A stretch of 36,136 nucleotides of DNA from NCBI GenBank assembly GCA_937916515.1, contig CALFSX010000026.1, positions 1 through 36,136 of the forward strand. Direction: 5' to 3'. Each line of letters begins with the position of its first letter. Within the stretch, counting starts at the first letter, position 1. The notes beneath the pieces were generated by a model. That model did no database searches. It worked only from the letters and a program-made list of their open reading frames with translations, and was not told the DNA's origin. The stretch is from an uncultured Planctomycetaceae bacterium (lineage in GTDB: Bacteria; Planctomycetota; Planctomycetia; Planctomycetales; Planctomycetaceae). This document shows, one piece after another, positions 23,027-31,390 of the stretch. Both the position numbers and the translations under genes were made by a program.

Positions 23027-23466
23027 TGAAGACTTCATGCGGACGGCCATCGAACTCGGTCGCAAAAATCTGCAGCATCCATTCGGCGCCATCATCGTGG
23101 ATCGCCGCAAGCAGGATGTGATTGCGGAAGGAGTGTATCAGGCCGGCAGCCATCCACTGTTTCATGGCGAAATTGTGGCAATCAACAACGCAGTCGAGAC
23201 TGGCTGATGTCGACTGGTCCTCGTTGACGCTGTTCACAACAGCCGAACCATGTCCCATGTGCATGAGCGCCATCCTCTGGTGCGGCTTTCATTCAGTGGT
23301 TTTCGGCACATCCATTCCAACGTTGACCGATCTTGGCTGGAATCAAATCAGCATCCGAGCGAGCGAAGTCGTTCAGCGTTCGCACCGTCCACAAACTGCT
23401 GTTGTCGGAGGCGTGCTGGAGAGTCAGTGCGATCAGCTTTTCCACAGTGCTCGCAAAGCAACGTGA
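23019..23466 (+). pseudogene. Cytidine/guanine deaminase-like protein, split by a frameshift
   Basis: A zinc deaminase of the CMP/dCMP type in two frames. From ATG 23019 the first 62 residues hold PFGAIIVDRR and the zinc-binding HGE (FHGEIVAINN). They end at TGA 23205-23207. The frame one base further on continues without a gap as LADVDWSSLTLFTTAEPCPMCMSAILW, with the second zinc motif PCPMC, to TGA 23464-23466. Each half has one of the two motifs, so neither can work alone. A one-base insertion (or two-base loss) near 23195-23204 explains it. A reading error in the sequence is equally possible. The exact substrate (guanine, cytosine or a nucleotide) cannot be told from the motifs. Confidence 0.82.
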
Positions 23467-23571
23467 AGCTCGATTTAGGCACCGCCGTTCCGACAGAGAA
23501 ACGACAATTGAAAAGCGAGGCCAAAGACTTCCGAGAGCTGCAAGATTGGGCTGGAGCAAAGTCCGTACGAT

Positions 23572-24444
23572 TTGCCTTCATCGTTCTTCCTGCTGTCCAT
23601 GGGACAGGGCGATCCCTGTTTGCGATTTGACGGGCCAAACCACCTGCGTCTTGCACTTAACACTCAGGACGGGCCTGTTGCTGTAACTTTGAAGCATCGT
23701 GGCGACGAAATTCAGGCGGACCTCGTCGGCGACGGACAAAGCTGGATCGCCGATCATCTTTCGGAACTGATCGGCCTGCAATATCCGCCTCCGCGATTCG
23801 AAGTGCCTCGACGGCTTCGAGAAATCGCCCATCGTTTTCAGGGCATGAGAATCCCTCGGCTGCCATGCATCAGCGCTCGGTTGGTACAGATCATTCTGCA
23901 GCAACTGGTCAGTTTCCGCGATGCGTGTCACGGATGGCGGCAGCTTGTGCATCGCTTCGGTCAGCCAGTACCGGGACACGAGGATCTATGGTTTCCGCCC
24001 GGGCCGGATATTTTGCGAAGACCAGTTTCGCATCAGTTTGTCGAATGCGGAATTTTACCGCAGCACGGTCGTCGAATTGTGGAAGCGATGCGGCATTCAT
24101 CAAAAATCGAAGCTTGCTGGAATGCAGGTCGCGACCCAGAATCGCTGGAATGCACGTGCGAACTGATGCTGCGAATTCCGGGCATCGGCGAGTGGAGCAT
24201 CGGCTTTCTCCGCGGCGCTGGACTTGGTGATCCAGACGCGGTAGTCCTCGGCGACTACAGCCATCCGAAGCACGTTAGTTACTTCTTTACTGGAAACACC
24301 ACGGCCGAAGACAAAGAAATGCTGCGACTGCTGGAGCCATATCGGCCTCACCGATTCTACGTACTCGCGTTGCTACTCAAAGGAAGTCCGCCTGCACCGC
24401 GCCAAGGGACCAGGCGTCGGAGTATTCGAGGGCGATTTCGCTGA
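23572..24444 (+). CDS. AlkA-like HhH-GPD DNA glycosylase
   Basis: Probable DNA-3-methyladenine glycosylase II type enzyme that removes alkylated bases. The 290 residues carry the helix-hairpin-helix ELMLRIPGIGEWSIGFL, followed by GLGDPDAVVLGDYSHPKH, whose Asp in LGDY aligns with the catalytic Asp of AlkA. EPYRPHRFYVLALLLKG is the typical end of the domain. The N-terminal part (SMGQGDPCLRF) resembles the AlkA beta domain. The start is uncertain: TTG 23572 is the first start codon after an upstream TGA, and ATG 23599 is the next. It lies 105 bases after the broken deaminase. The C-terminal tail of about 15 residues is basic. Confidence 0.82.
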   Translation: MPSSFFLLSMGQGDPCLRFDGPNHLRLALNTQDGPVAVTLKHRGDEIQADLVGDGQSWIADHLSELIGLQYPPPRFEVPRRLREIAHRFQGMRIPRLPCISARLVQIILQQLVSFRDACHGWRQLVHRFGQPVPGHEDLWFPPGPDILRRPVSHQFVECGILPQHGRRIVEAMRHSSKIEACWNAGRDPESLECTCELMLRIPGIGEWSIGFLRGAGLGDPDAVVLGDYSHPKHVSYFFTGNTTAEDKEMLRLLEPYRPHRFYVLALLLKGSPPAPRQGTRRRSIRGRFR

Positions 24445-24810
24445 TGAACTCACGCAGAGGTTATGGTTTCAACCAAAGAAAAACGACGGTGTGGCCGTCC
24501 ATCGAAAGGTCGAAGTGACTCCGGCCCGAAGAATCAATGGTCGGCTTTAGCAGCGGCTAAACGGAATGCCGCTTGCCCATTCGCTCGTATTCGGCTCGGT
24601 GCCTTTTTATGAATCTGGTCAGAAATCGAGCTTCACAGTTGGCGGTTTGTCGAACCTGCCTGCGATCGAGTGGACAGAGATTTCGAGCAACTGACCAATT
24701 TCAAGCGAGTGTTGCACGGGGGCAACATTTGCCTTGGAAGCCTGGGCGAACTGGTGCAGTCAGCCAACCTGAGCGGCAGTCCGGCGATCTGTCTAACTTG
24801 GACTTTTTGA
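24445..24810 (+). other. Spacer with a gene-like fragment lacking a start
   Basis: The first 160 bases show nothing. From about 24612 to 24810 one frame is open and looks coding by composition, with stretches such as EIELHSWRFVEPACDRVDRD and FEQLTNFKRVLHGGN. It ends at TGA 24808-24810, directly against ATG 24811 and in the same frame. There is no ATG in it; GTG near 24673 would give about 45 residues. It could be a remnant of an upstream gene, a small coupled ORF, or the lost N-terminus of the next gene. I do not recognise it. Confidence 0.35.
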
Positions 24811-26568
24811 ATGAAGTATGCCCTTTGCATTACAGGTGTTCTGGCTGGCTTGGCGTTAGCATGTCCCGTGCTTGTGCTTGTGGTGGTGGCATACTACTTG
24901 CCGACTGTGCCCGGGGGGGTGATCCTCACGATCGCTCCAACCGTGTTCGTCTATCTGGCTGGAACCGCAGCGGTTCGCCGGATGCTTCCCATCGCTTCGG
25001 CTTTCAAGGCGACCGCAGTTAGTTTCGGGCTAATGCTTGGGCTTGGGTGGCTTGTTATGCAACCGTTTCGTAGCAATCCGTTCAAGGAATATGCGTCAGA
25101 CCGCCAGCCTGACGTCGTAGCCGATCGCGCGATCGAATTGAGCGGACGTGTCCGCATCGAGGCGGCGGATTCCCGAAATGATCCCCATTGCGGATATCAC
25201 TGCTTGGCTCTCCTCGATTTGCCCGAGGTTGAAAGTGTGACGATGGTGACATCCGGACGCCGCAAGGAGCCCGGTCTGCAACAATCTGCTGCCTACGTTT
25301 TAGAGTCTGCTGAAGACAGTCCCGCTGCCGGTTTGTTTCCGAATAATTCTGGACAGATCGTCCGGGAGTTTCGTCCGTTGGGCTGGGATTTCGGAAGACT
25401 GAAGGTGACTGCGGCGGCCAAAGCTGTGGAAGCCGATTGGGCTTTGCGACTGGCGGGGCGTTCCCGATTGCGAAAGACTGATCCGGTTCCGTCCGACGTG
25501 GCGGATTGGGGCATCGAAATTGACCAACGAAGGGAAGGTGCAAACTCCACGATTCGCCGCGTTACCGTTTGCGATTCGACTGGGGAGGTACGATTTCGTA
25601 AGAGCTACCTGGAACGTCATGTGCCGGCTGCCATGTTTTACTTCGGGTTCGAAGCCTTCACCGGCGGCGGAACGATTTCCGGAGCTTCCTTCCATATCGG
25701 CCGACAAGGCCTGCATGCCGGCGAAAGATCTCTGCATCTGAAATCGGAACTATTGGGCGCCATCAATTTTCGGGTTTCACAATGTGATGCGACATTCATC
25801 ACGCGACTGCGATCTGCTGCCGAGCAAGCCCTGGACGCACCTGAAGCTTCTGACGTCCAGCTCGATCTGGCTCGCCGGTACCTTGGGCTGTTCTACTTTG
25901 ATGCGAAAGAGCAGGACTATGAATTGATTGCAGGAATCGTGTCTGACAACCGTGTCGAAGGCATCGACGAGCAGCTTATGAATGTCTTCTCAAAGAAGAA
26001 GACGCCGAAGGCAGTGCGAAACGCGCATGCCGAACGAATCGCAATGAACCATACTTCGGCTGAACTCAGACTGTGGTTGGCCGAAAGCCTGACTGCATTA
26101 CCATCGGGTACTTTTGCTGCCCCGACGGCGGCCCACCTGAAGATCTGGACTTCGCCTGAAATCTATCGGGATGCGGGGGCATTCTTTTCCAGAACCGCTG
26201 ATCTTGGAGCGACGCAAGCACTTTCGATGCTTAACGCAGCTCTTGATACCGCGATCACAATCCCCAGTTGGTCCGAGCGTCGACCTTTGGTTGGTGGAAT
26301 TCGTGAGGCATTCGTTCGACTCGGGCCATCGGCTTTGAGCGCCGCAACGCGTGTGCGTGAGCTGTTTCTGCTTCGTCCTTCACCTCTCATGAACAACTCC
26401 GGTGAGGCTGATGAATGGCGATTCGCCCTCGCTCGAATGGGAGTCGAGGAAAAGGATCTGCCGTTTTTTCCCAATCAGTCGATCAGCACAGCTCAACGCA
26501 TCTCTCGCAAGGTCGCCCAAAATCTTCACCGATATGAACAGGAACTCGTTGCGGATTCAGGAACATGA
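24811..26568 (+). CDS. Unrecognised 585-residue protein with N-terminal membrane helices
   Basis: No family is recognised. The first 85 residues form three hydrophobic segments (about 4-27, 34-54 and 62-84). The remaining 500 residues are hydrophilic, presumably one soluble region facing one side of the membrane. Residues about 95-345 are predicted mixed sheet and contain a conserved-looking HCGYHCLALLDLPEVESV. The rest is mainly helical, with repeated Leu- and Ala-rich helices that could be a scaffold (for example ATQALSMLNAALDTAITIPS). There are no catalytic or nucleotide-binding motifs. Its stop overlaps the next gene's start (ATGA), so the two form a pair. Confidence 0.75.
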   Translation: MKYALCITGVLAGLALACPVLVLVVVAYYLPTVPGGVILTIAPTVFVYLAGTAAVRRMLPIASAFKATAVSFGLMLGLGWLVMQPFRSNPFKEYASDRQPDVVADRAIELSGRVRIEAADSRNDPHCGYHCLALLDLPEVESVTMVTSGRRKEPGLQQSAAYVLESAEDSPAAGLFPNNSGQIVREFRPLGWDFGRLKVTAAAKAVEADWALRLAGRSRLRKTDPVPSDVADWGIEIDQRREGANSTIRRVTVCDSTGEVRFRKSYLERHVPAAMFYFGFEAFTGGGTISGASFHIGRQGLHAGERSLHLKSELLGAINFRVSQCDATFITRLRSAAEQALDAPEASDVQLDLARRYLGLFYFDAKEQDYELIAGIVSDNRVEGIDEQLMNVFSKKKTPKAVRNAHAERIAMNHTSAELRLWLAESLTALPSGTFAAPTAAHLKIWTSPEIYRDAGAFFSRTADLGATQALSMLNAALDTAITIPSWSERRPLVGGIREAFVRLGPSALSAATRVRELFLLRPSPLMNNSGEADEWRFALARMGVEEKDLPFFPNQSISTAQRISRKVAQNLHRYEQELVADSGT

Positions 26569-27071
26569 TTGAAACGATATGGACTCACGTTTTTGGGTAT
26601 GGCGTCTTCATTGGCCTGATTTACGGCATCTGGAAATGCAATGCCCGACGTTGGACGCGTCTGGCCCATATTTGCGGGGCCGCCGACACGTCTGATTTTG
26701 ACACGTCAGACTGCGATAGCAAGCGTATGCAGACCGTCATCCTCACCGGGGGCGACGTGGGATGGAATTAGTACAAGGGCATCGTAACCGTCGTGTTGAC
26801 GAGAGACGGCATTTTGTTCCAGCTCAGGTTGCCATTCTCTATCTTCCATCCGCCGCTTCTGATCCCATTTTGCGACATTCAGGTTTCGCCCAAGCGCTGG
26901 TACTTGTTTGGTAAGTCGTTCCAGTTGACCCTGACTGGCGTGAATGACGTGCGGATAATTATTCACGCTGATTTGATTGCCTGGATTGAGCAGCAAGCAA
27001 GCTGGTCGTTGAATTCGCGACAGAAAATCGGGGCGCTCAAGATTATCAAGATCGAAATCCTGAAGTGCTGA
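26565..27071 (+). pseudogene. Small membrane protein gene interrupted by an in-frame TAG
   Basis: The frame from ATG 26565 encodes 68 residues, with a helix at about 8-24 (FGYGVFIGLIYGIW), then TAG at 26769-26771. It goes on in the same frame for 99 more codons to TGA 27069-27071. The part after TAG (YKGIVTVVLTRDGILFQLRL, then FHPPLLIPFCDIQVSP) resembles a family of planctomycete membrane-linked proteins of unknown function that read 'GLYLS...HPPLFIPW'. The segment before TAG fits the start of the same family. A single nonsense change is the simplest reading. ATG 26793 is an alternative start for the second part. The ATGA overlap ties the gene to the 585-residue protein. Confidence 0.65.
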
Positions 27072-27239
27072 TCTGACGCCCTGTCTCATGGCGACAGAAA
27101 CACGGATGAACCACAGCCGTCTCAACAAGACGTCAGTGCTGTTCGGCAGGAATTGCATCATTGTCGCCGATTCAGGACAATTGCAATTCCGTTTTTGAGC
27201 CCATCCGTCAGTGGGGCAATCTGCGCGGATAACTGTGCG

Positions 27240-27692
27240 TCAGTTTGTGTACCTTGCGATGACGTCAGCTCGATTGAGTAATTCGACGAGCGACGGATTG
27301 ACGGGAACACCTTTAGACGTTTGTCCTGACAGGACTTCGTCGCTGGTCAACCAACTTACGTCCCTGTTGAGCTCAACCATCCCGCGACTCGCCTTTCCGT
27401 ACAGGTCTGCGATGTAGAACTCCACCACAAAGAAAGTTTCGTCGTCTGCTGCTTCTACCGGCACGTCAAGGTGCAGCCGAGCCTGACTGGAAACGATGTA
27501 ATCCTTCCCACGGCGTAAGTCCAGAACCCAGGCGATCTCACGATCAAGACATTCTCGGAAGGATTCGTCGTCGAGGCGTTCTGCCGTCACGAAGTCAAAG
27601 TATTGACGACGTGAGTCCCAATGGGCCAGCCAGAGATGCTCCAGCTGTTCAGGGTGCCTTAACAGGGCGACTGATCCCGTGAAATGATTCAT
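27240..27692 (-). CDS. Nudix-like protein with a degenerate Nudix box
   Basis: A 150-residue soluble protein. The layout suggests a Nudix fold: an N-terminal strand (HFTGSVALLRH), a segment DDESFRECLDREIAWVLDLR where the Nudix box REuxEExGu would lie, and later strands DETFFVVEFYIADLYG and SWLTSDEVL. The REI of the box is present, but the metal-binding EE pair is replaced by Trp-Val, so hydrolase activity is unlikely. The similarity is weak and the call is an inference. It stands alone on the minus strand in a region of broken genes. The ATG at 27692 is the only sensible start. Confidence 0.5.
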   Translation of the reverse strand: MNHFTGSVALLRHPEQLEHLWLAHWDSRRQYFDFVTAERLDDESFRECLDREIAWVLDLRRGKDYIVSSQARLHLDVPVEAADDETFFVVEFYIADLYGKASRGMVELNRDVSWLTSDEVLSGQTSKGVPVNPSLVELLNRADVIARYTN

Positions 27693-27889
27693 GTGTCTTC
27701 CGTCTTGATTGGCAACTGAGCTATTTCATCAGTCGGTATGTGAGAACAAGCACCAGTATTCCTTGCGCTGTTCGTGCTTCAGGTCTTATCCCATTTTTGT
27801 AGACACAAGTTTTTGGTAGGCGTTCGTTGAGAATTCTACGGCCAACGATTTATGAGCAGGTGCAGACAACATCGCGGTCGCCAGTCAAA

Positions 27890-28057
27890 TCAAAACCGCG
27901 AGTCCGATGTCTTGAATCGTTGATGTCGTTCTTCATACATTTTGAACTGCGCCTGCCCGAAATTCGCGACCAGCAGATGACGCACAACCTGTACAAACCA
28001 GGTCAGCCCCGCCATGAAGAGGGTGGCAACGATATGAGCCATCGTAATTAACTTCAT
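27890..28057 (-). pseudogene. N-terminal stub of a small membrane protein
   Basis: A 55-residue frame starts MKLITMAHIVATLFMAGLTW and goes on FVQVVRHLLVANFGQ, YEERHQRFKT, SDSRF. The pattern 'LTGLIWFVQIVHYPLF...YE..H..RT' is the beginning of a family of four-helix membrane proteins of about 150 residues. Here the frame ends where the second helix should begin. The following bases hold a piece in another frame (LATAMLSAPAHKS) that could be a leftover of helix 2, again blocked by a stop. I read it as a decayed gene. A genuine single-helix small protein is less likely. Confidence 0.5.
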
Positions 28058-28144
28058 TGGCTACGCTTTTTGAAATAACGTGGTTGTCGTTGACTTAGAT
28101 CCCCTAACAAACCCGCCTGAGACGCGGCACCGTTGCAATTCCAT

Positions 28145-29188
28145 TCACGACAAGACCGAAGAGCATGTTGCAGTGCCTGATGGAACTTCGCAACTCTGAG
28201 GGAATGCAGCAAGTGCGACATAGTCTGGCCGATCGGCTGCAGAGTCGTGCCGGAACCCCGCCAATACTTGTCCGTTATGCAGCAGGAAAGCACCTGGCAT
28301 TCGAAAACCGTTGCCATTGAGTGCTCCGATACCGTGGCCGGCTAGTGCCGCCTTCATGCCGCGAAACCAGACTTTCGGTCCGAACAGTTGCCTGAAGGAA
28401 CCGATTCGCAACCCAAAGTATTCCTACAGTTGACCAGTGGCGTCACGGAAGCAATGCACGTCTTCAAGACCGTATTTCTTCAGCAGGTCGACGGGTTCTT
28501 CTGCTCCCATGTGAATCAGGGCAATGCGAGTTCCCTTCGCTTCGATCTGTTCTCGCAATTCTGAAAGATCGCCAAGCGTTTCGCGGCAGAAAGTACACCC
28601 GGAATGCCTCAGCAGTACTACAAGCGTTGGCTGGCTTCGTGACAGCTCGCTCAAGCTTGCTCCCCGTTGGCTGATGAAGCGTTGGAAGGGATCGAGTTTT
28701 AAGCGTACAGGCGGCACCACCAGCAAATCTGACTGCGATTGATTTGCCACGGCAGCATTCCACAGGATCAAAGCAAAGGGAACCCACCAAATCAAATCGT
28801 TGGTTAGGATGGTCCAGCCCATGGATAAAGGAAAGCTCCCGGAGGTCACGGCACCGACAAATCCGATTGGACCAAACACTTTTCCGAGCAATCCGACGAG
28901 AACAATCGGCCAGTGTCGGTAGGGATTTGTTGCGGCGATCGCATAACCGATACCGTAGACGCCGACGATCATGCCGACGCACTGCCAAAGTTGCGGGTAG
29001 GACGGCAATGGATCAAATCCAGCCCATCGGAATATCGTCAGCGGGGTAAGAATGGCAAACGCACCCCACAACAGGTTGTAAGCCGCTGCGGCCAACAGTA
29101 CATTCCGCATCCAGTGTGGAACGGAATGCGATGTGGCTCCAGCGTTTTTTAAGTCCTCAATTCGTGTTGGTTCGACCGCCATAATCAT
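28145..29188 (-). pseudogene. Membrane/thioredoxin-like fusion gene, copy 1, interrupted by an in-frame TAG
   Basis: Paralogue of the gene at 33092-34063. From ATG 29188 the product has four helices (about 27-140: NVLLAAAAYNLLWGAFAIL and onward), then a thioredoxin-like domain with RHSGCTFCRETLGDL. It meets TAG at 28424-28426, codon 255, and then continues in the same frame for 92 codons (EYFGLRIGSFRQLFG, GNGFRMPGAFLLHNG, GFRHDSAADRPDYV). At the TAG the intact paralogue has Tyr238 (GRLYRQFGL against GQL*EYFGL), so TAC/TAT to TAG is the likely change. The frame is open upstream to 29512, but that part has no counterpart in the paralogue and probably is not translated. Confidence 0.8.
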
Positions 29189-29870
29189 TGTTTTTCCCGT
29201 GCCATGCCGTGCCGTGGTTGCTGCTGGTGCCGCTGCACCTTTTTCACTCAGATGACCTGTTGTAGGCGAGAATGAGCATCTGGCGACCTGACAAGACTCA
29301 GGGCAGTCCCTCAATGCGCTGCGTTCAGGGCGTGACTGGGGTTGATGGACCGCTGAGTTCTCCGGAAGCGGTTTAAAAAGCGTTGAGAATGTCACTTCGC
29401 GGCCGCCGGCGTCAGTCGTAGCCCCGCTGCGAATCGGAGTTTCTTCGTGCAGACCCAAGTTTAGCGGCCGTTGCTCGGGGCCTTGAAAGTGCTTCACAAG
29501 TTGCCAAAACACGCTGGTCGCTTCACGTTCCGGGCCTAGAACCTAGCGTCGCGGGCTGTAAGAGGAATTCTTACAACTGCACGAGTATACGAAAATTCGA
29601 TAGGCGACCTCTGGCGGGCGACGTGTGTATTCCGGTGGATCTGCTCGACGCGACTTCTGGTTCCATAACAGCCTAAGTTTGCGTCGCATGGAAAGAACGA
29701 ACACTCCTGCGGCGAGCGGTACGGTTGGTTCTCGTAATGACTTTCGGGAATATGGCTGTTTTCGTGAGCGTGCAAATATAACGCGATAAGCTCCCGGTCG
29801 GCATCACTTTGGCTGAACTGCTGTCCAAAAGAAACAAAACTGTGCACCAATAGTCCTTGGGGGCAGCTTG
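29189..29870. other. Long spacer without supported genes (682 bases)
   Basis: The minus frame stays open from 29512 to 29189 (MFWQLVKHFQGPEQRPLNLG and onward) but has biased composition and no family I can name. The stretch 29536-29870 has open frames only in the wrong phase. No tRNA, hairpin terminator or insertion-sequence end was found. Degenerate mobile DNA is possible but not shown. Confidence 0.4.
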
Positions 29871-30890
29871 ATGTCTGATTCGTCCAGTAATTCGTCTCCT
29901 GAGATGGCGATCGTCGGAGCAGGTATGGCCGGACTCGCTTGTGCTGCTCAACTTCGTGCGGCTGGGGTTTCAGTGAGCGTCTTCGACAAAGGCCGCAGGC
30001 CCGGTGGTCGCATGTCGACTCGAGCCGTTGACGACAGATTGTCATTCGATCACGGTTGTCAGTACTTTTCCGCGAACGATCCGATTTTTGAGAGACAAGT
30101 GCAATTGTGGATCGACGCGGGAGTTGCGTCCGTATGGAGTGGCAATGTGGCTGATCTTGAAGACGGGCGAATCACTCGAAAGCAAACTGCACGTGCTCGT
30201 TACGTCGGCGTCCCGGAAATGGCTTCTGTCTGCTCACACCTTGCCACAAAAGTTGACGTCCGCGGCGGTGTTGACGTCAATGAAGCACAGCGAATGGATA
30301 ACAAGTGGAATCTTCTCAACGACAAGGGAACGCCCCTCGGACAATTTGACGCAGTCATTGTGGCAACTCCGCCAGCGCAGGCAGAGAAATTAATATCGCG
30401 TTCGTCCTATCTTTTAGCCGTTGTGCAAAGCGTAAAAATGTCGTCGTGCTGGACGGTTATGCTGGCTTTTCAAAAACGCGTTGGATGCTCTTTTGAAGCA
30501 GCTGTCGTTCATAACTCTCCATTGTCGTGGATTGCTCGAAACGGCAGCAAGACAGGCAGAATCAATACGACAGATTGCTGGGTAGGACAGGCACGTGCAG
30601 CATGGTCAGCGCAGCGTCTTGAAGCATCACGAGACGAAATTGCGGCGGAACTTGCTGACGAATTCTGCAAAGCAGTCGGCATTTCCGCAAAGCCCAATTA
30701 CCTCGCAGGTCACCGTTGGAAATACGCAATCCCAAGTACGCCTCTTGATAAACAGTGCTTGTTTGATGACACGCTGAACGTCGGTCTGTGCGGCGACTGG
30801 TGCCTTGGCAATCGCGTCGAAGCTGCGTGGCTAAGTGGTACGGCCGCCGCGGATCGTGTGTTATCGCGAGTTGCAAAGACGGCTGGCTGA
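29871..30890 (+). CDS. Renalase-like FAD/NAD(P)-dependent oxidoreductase (COG3380 type)
   Basis: A flavoprotein of the amine-oxidase fold. The 339 residues open with the dinucleotide-binding MAIVGAGMAGLACAAQLRAA (12-31) and the FDKGRRPGGRMSTR motif (38-52) of the renalase-like group. A mid-segment DHGCQYFSANDP and a C-terminal FAD-contact stretch GLCGDWCLGNRVEAAWLSG follow. Bacterial members oxidise off-pathway dihydronicotinamide isomers or have unknown substrates; the reaction here is not certain. ATG 29871 after GGGGG is preferred to the TTG one codon earlier. In other bacteria such genes often sit near photolyase and DUF2256 genes. It is transcribed towards the convergent DUF454 gene. Confidence 0.87.
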   Translation: MSDSSSNSSPEMAIVGAGMAGLACAAQLRAAGVSVSVFDKGRRPGGRMSTRAVDDRLSFDHGCQYFSANDPIFERQVQLWIDAGVASVWSGNVADLEDGRITRKQTARARYVGVPEMASVCSHLATKVDVRGGVDVNEAQRMDNKWNLLNDKGTPLGQFDAVIVATPPAQAEKLISRSSYLLAVVQSVKMSSCWTVMLAFQKRVGCSFEAAVVHNSPLSWIARNGSKTGRINTTDCWVGQARAAWSAQRLEASRDEIAAELADEFCKAVGISAKPNYLAGHRWKYAIPSTPLDKQCLFDDTLNVGLCGDWCLGNRVEAAWLSGTAAADRVLSRVAKTAG

Positions 30891-30910
30891 CCGTAGCAAG
30901 CGGCGTAACT

Positions 30911-31390
30911 TTAATCACGTGGCTCTGGCAGTTTTACGATCACCACGATGCCAATGCCTGCAGCGACAGAGACAATCAGCGACGGAACGAGAGAAAATTG
31001 CGTGACGTACACAGAAAGGCCAATCGCAAGAAAGACAAAAGAAATCGCCTTCGCCTTAACTGCGCGGCGAACTCCGCCTTTGACGTGCCAGTCGACAAGT
31101 ATGGGGCCGAACAGTTTTGATTTAATCAAGCGTTCGTTGAGTCGTGGATACGACCGCACGAGAAAGTAGCTCGTCAGCAACAGGAATGGTGTTGTCGGCA
31201 GGCCCGGCAGAATCACCCCAGCCATGGCCAGGACAAAGAACCCACCGGCCAATAACAGATAAAGCATACGACGCAACCCAGTCACCGATTGTGTCGTTGT
31301 CATCACGCTGGATTGATGCACGTCGAGTCGCCGTGATGAGTACCAATGCGATCGCTCAACGTTTCGCTGTTTTGTCTGGACGGTCTTCAT
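30911..31390 (-). CDS. DUF454 (YbaN-like) inner-membrane protein
   Basis: A small membrane protein of unknown function. The family signature is clear: AGVILPGLPTTPFLLLTSYF followed by VRSYPRLNERLIKSKLFGP and the downstream helices SFVFLAIGLSVYVTQF and SLIVSVAAGIGIVVI. The 159-residue frame starts at 31390, where ATG overlaps the mqo stop (TGATG), which favours coupling. An in-frame ATG at 31303 would give 130 residues, closer to the usual family length. It ends 20 bases from the convergent renalase-like gene, with no terminator visible between them. Confidence 0.85.
   Translation of the reverse strand: MKTVQTKQRNVERSHWYSSRRLDVHQSSVMTTTQSVTGLRRMLYLLLAGGFFVLAMAGVILPGLPTTPFLLLTSYFLVRSYPRLNERLIKSKLFGPILVDWHVKGGVRRAVKAKAISFVFLAIGLSVYVTQFSLVPSLIVSVAAGIGIVVIVKLPEPRD

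Noticed and set aside
23196-23210. Programmed +1 frameshift in the deaminase gene
   Set aside because: No slippery codon and no stimulatory SD-like element; mutation or sequence error is simpler.
29536-30045. 169-codon minus-strand open frame
   Set aside because: It overlaps the dinucleotide-binding region of the renalase-like gene on the other strand and has no family features.
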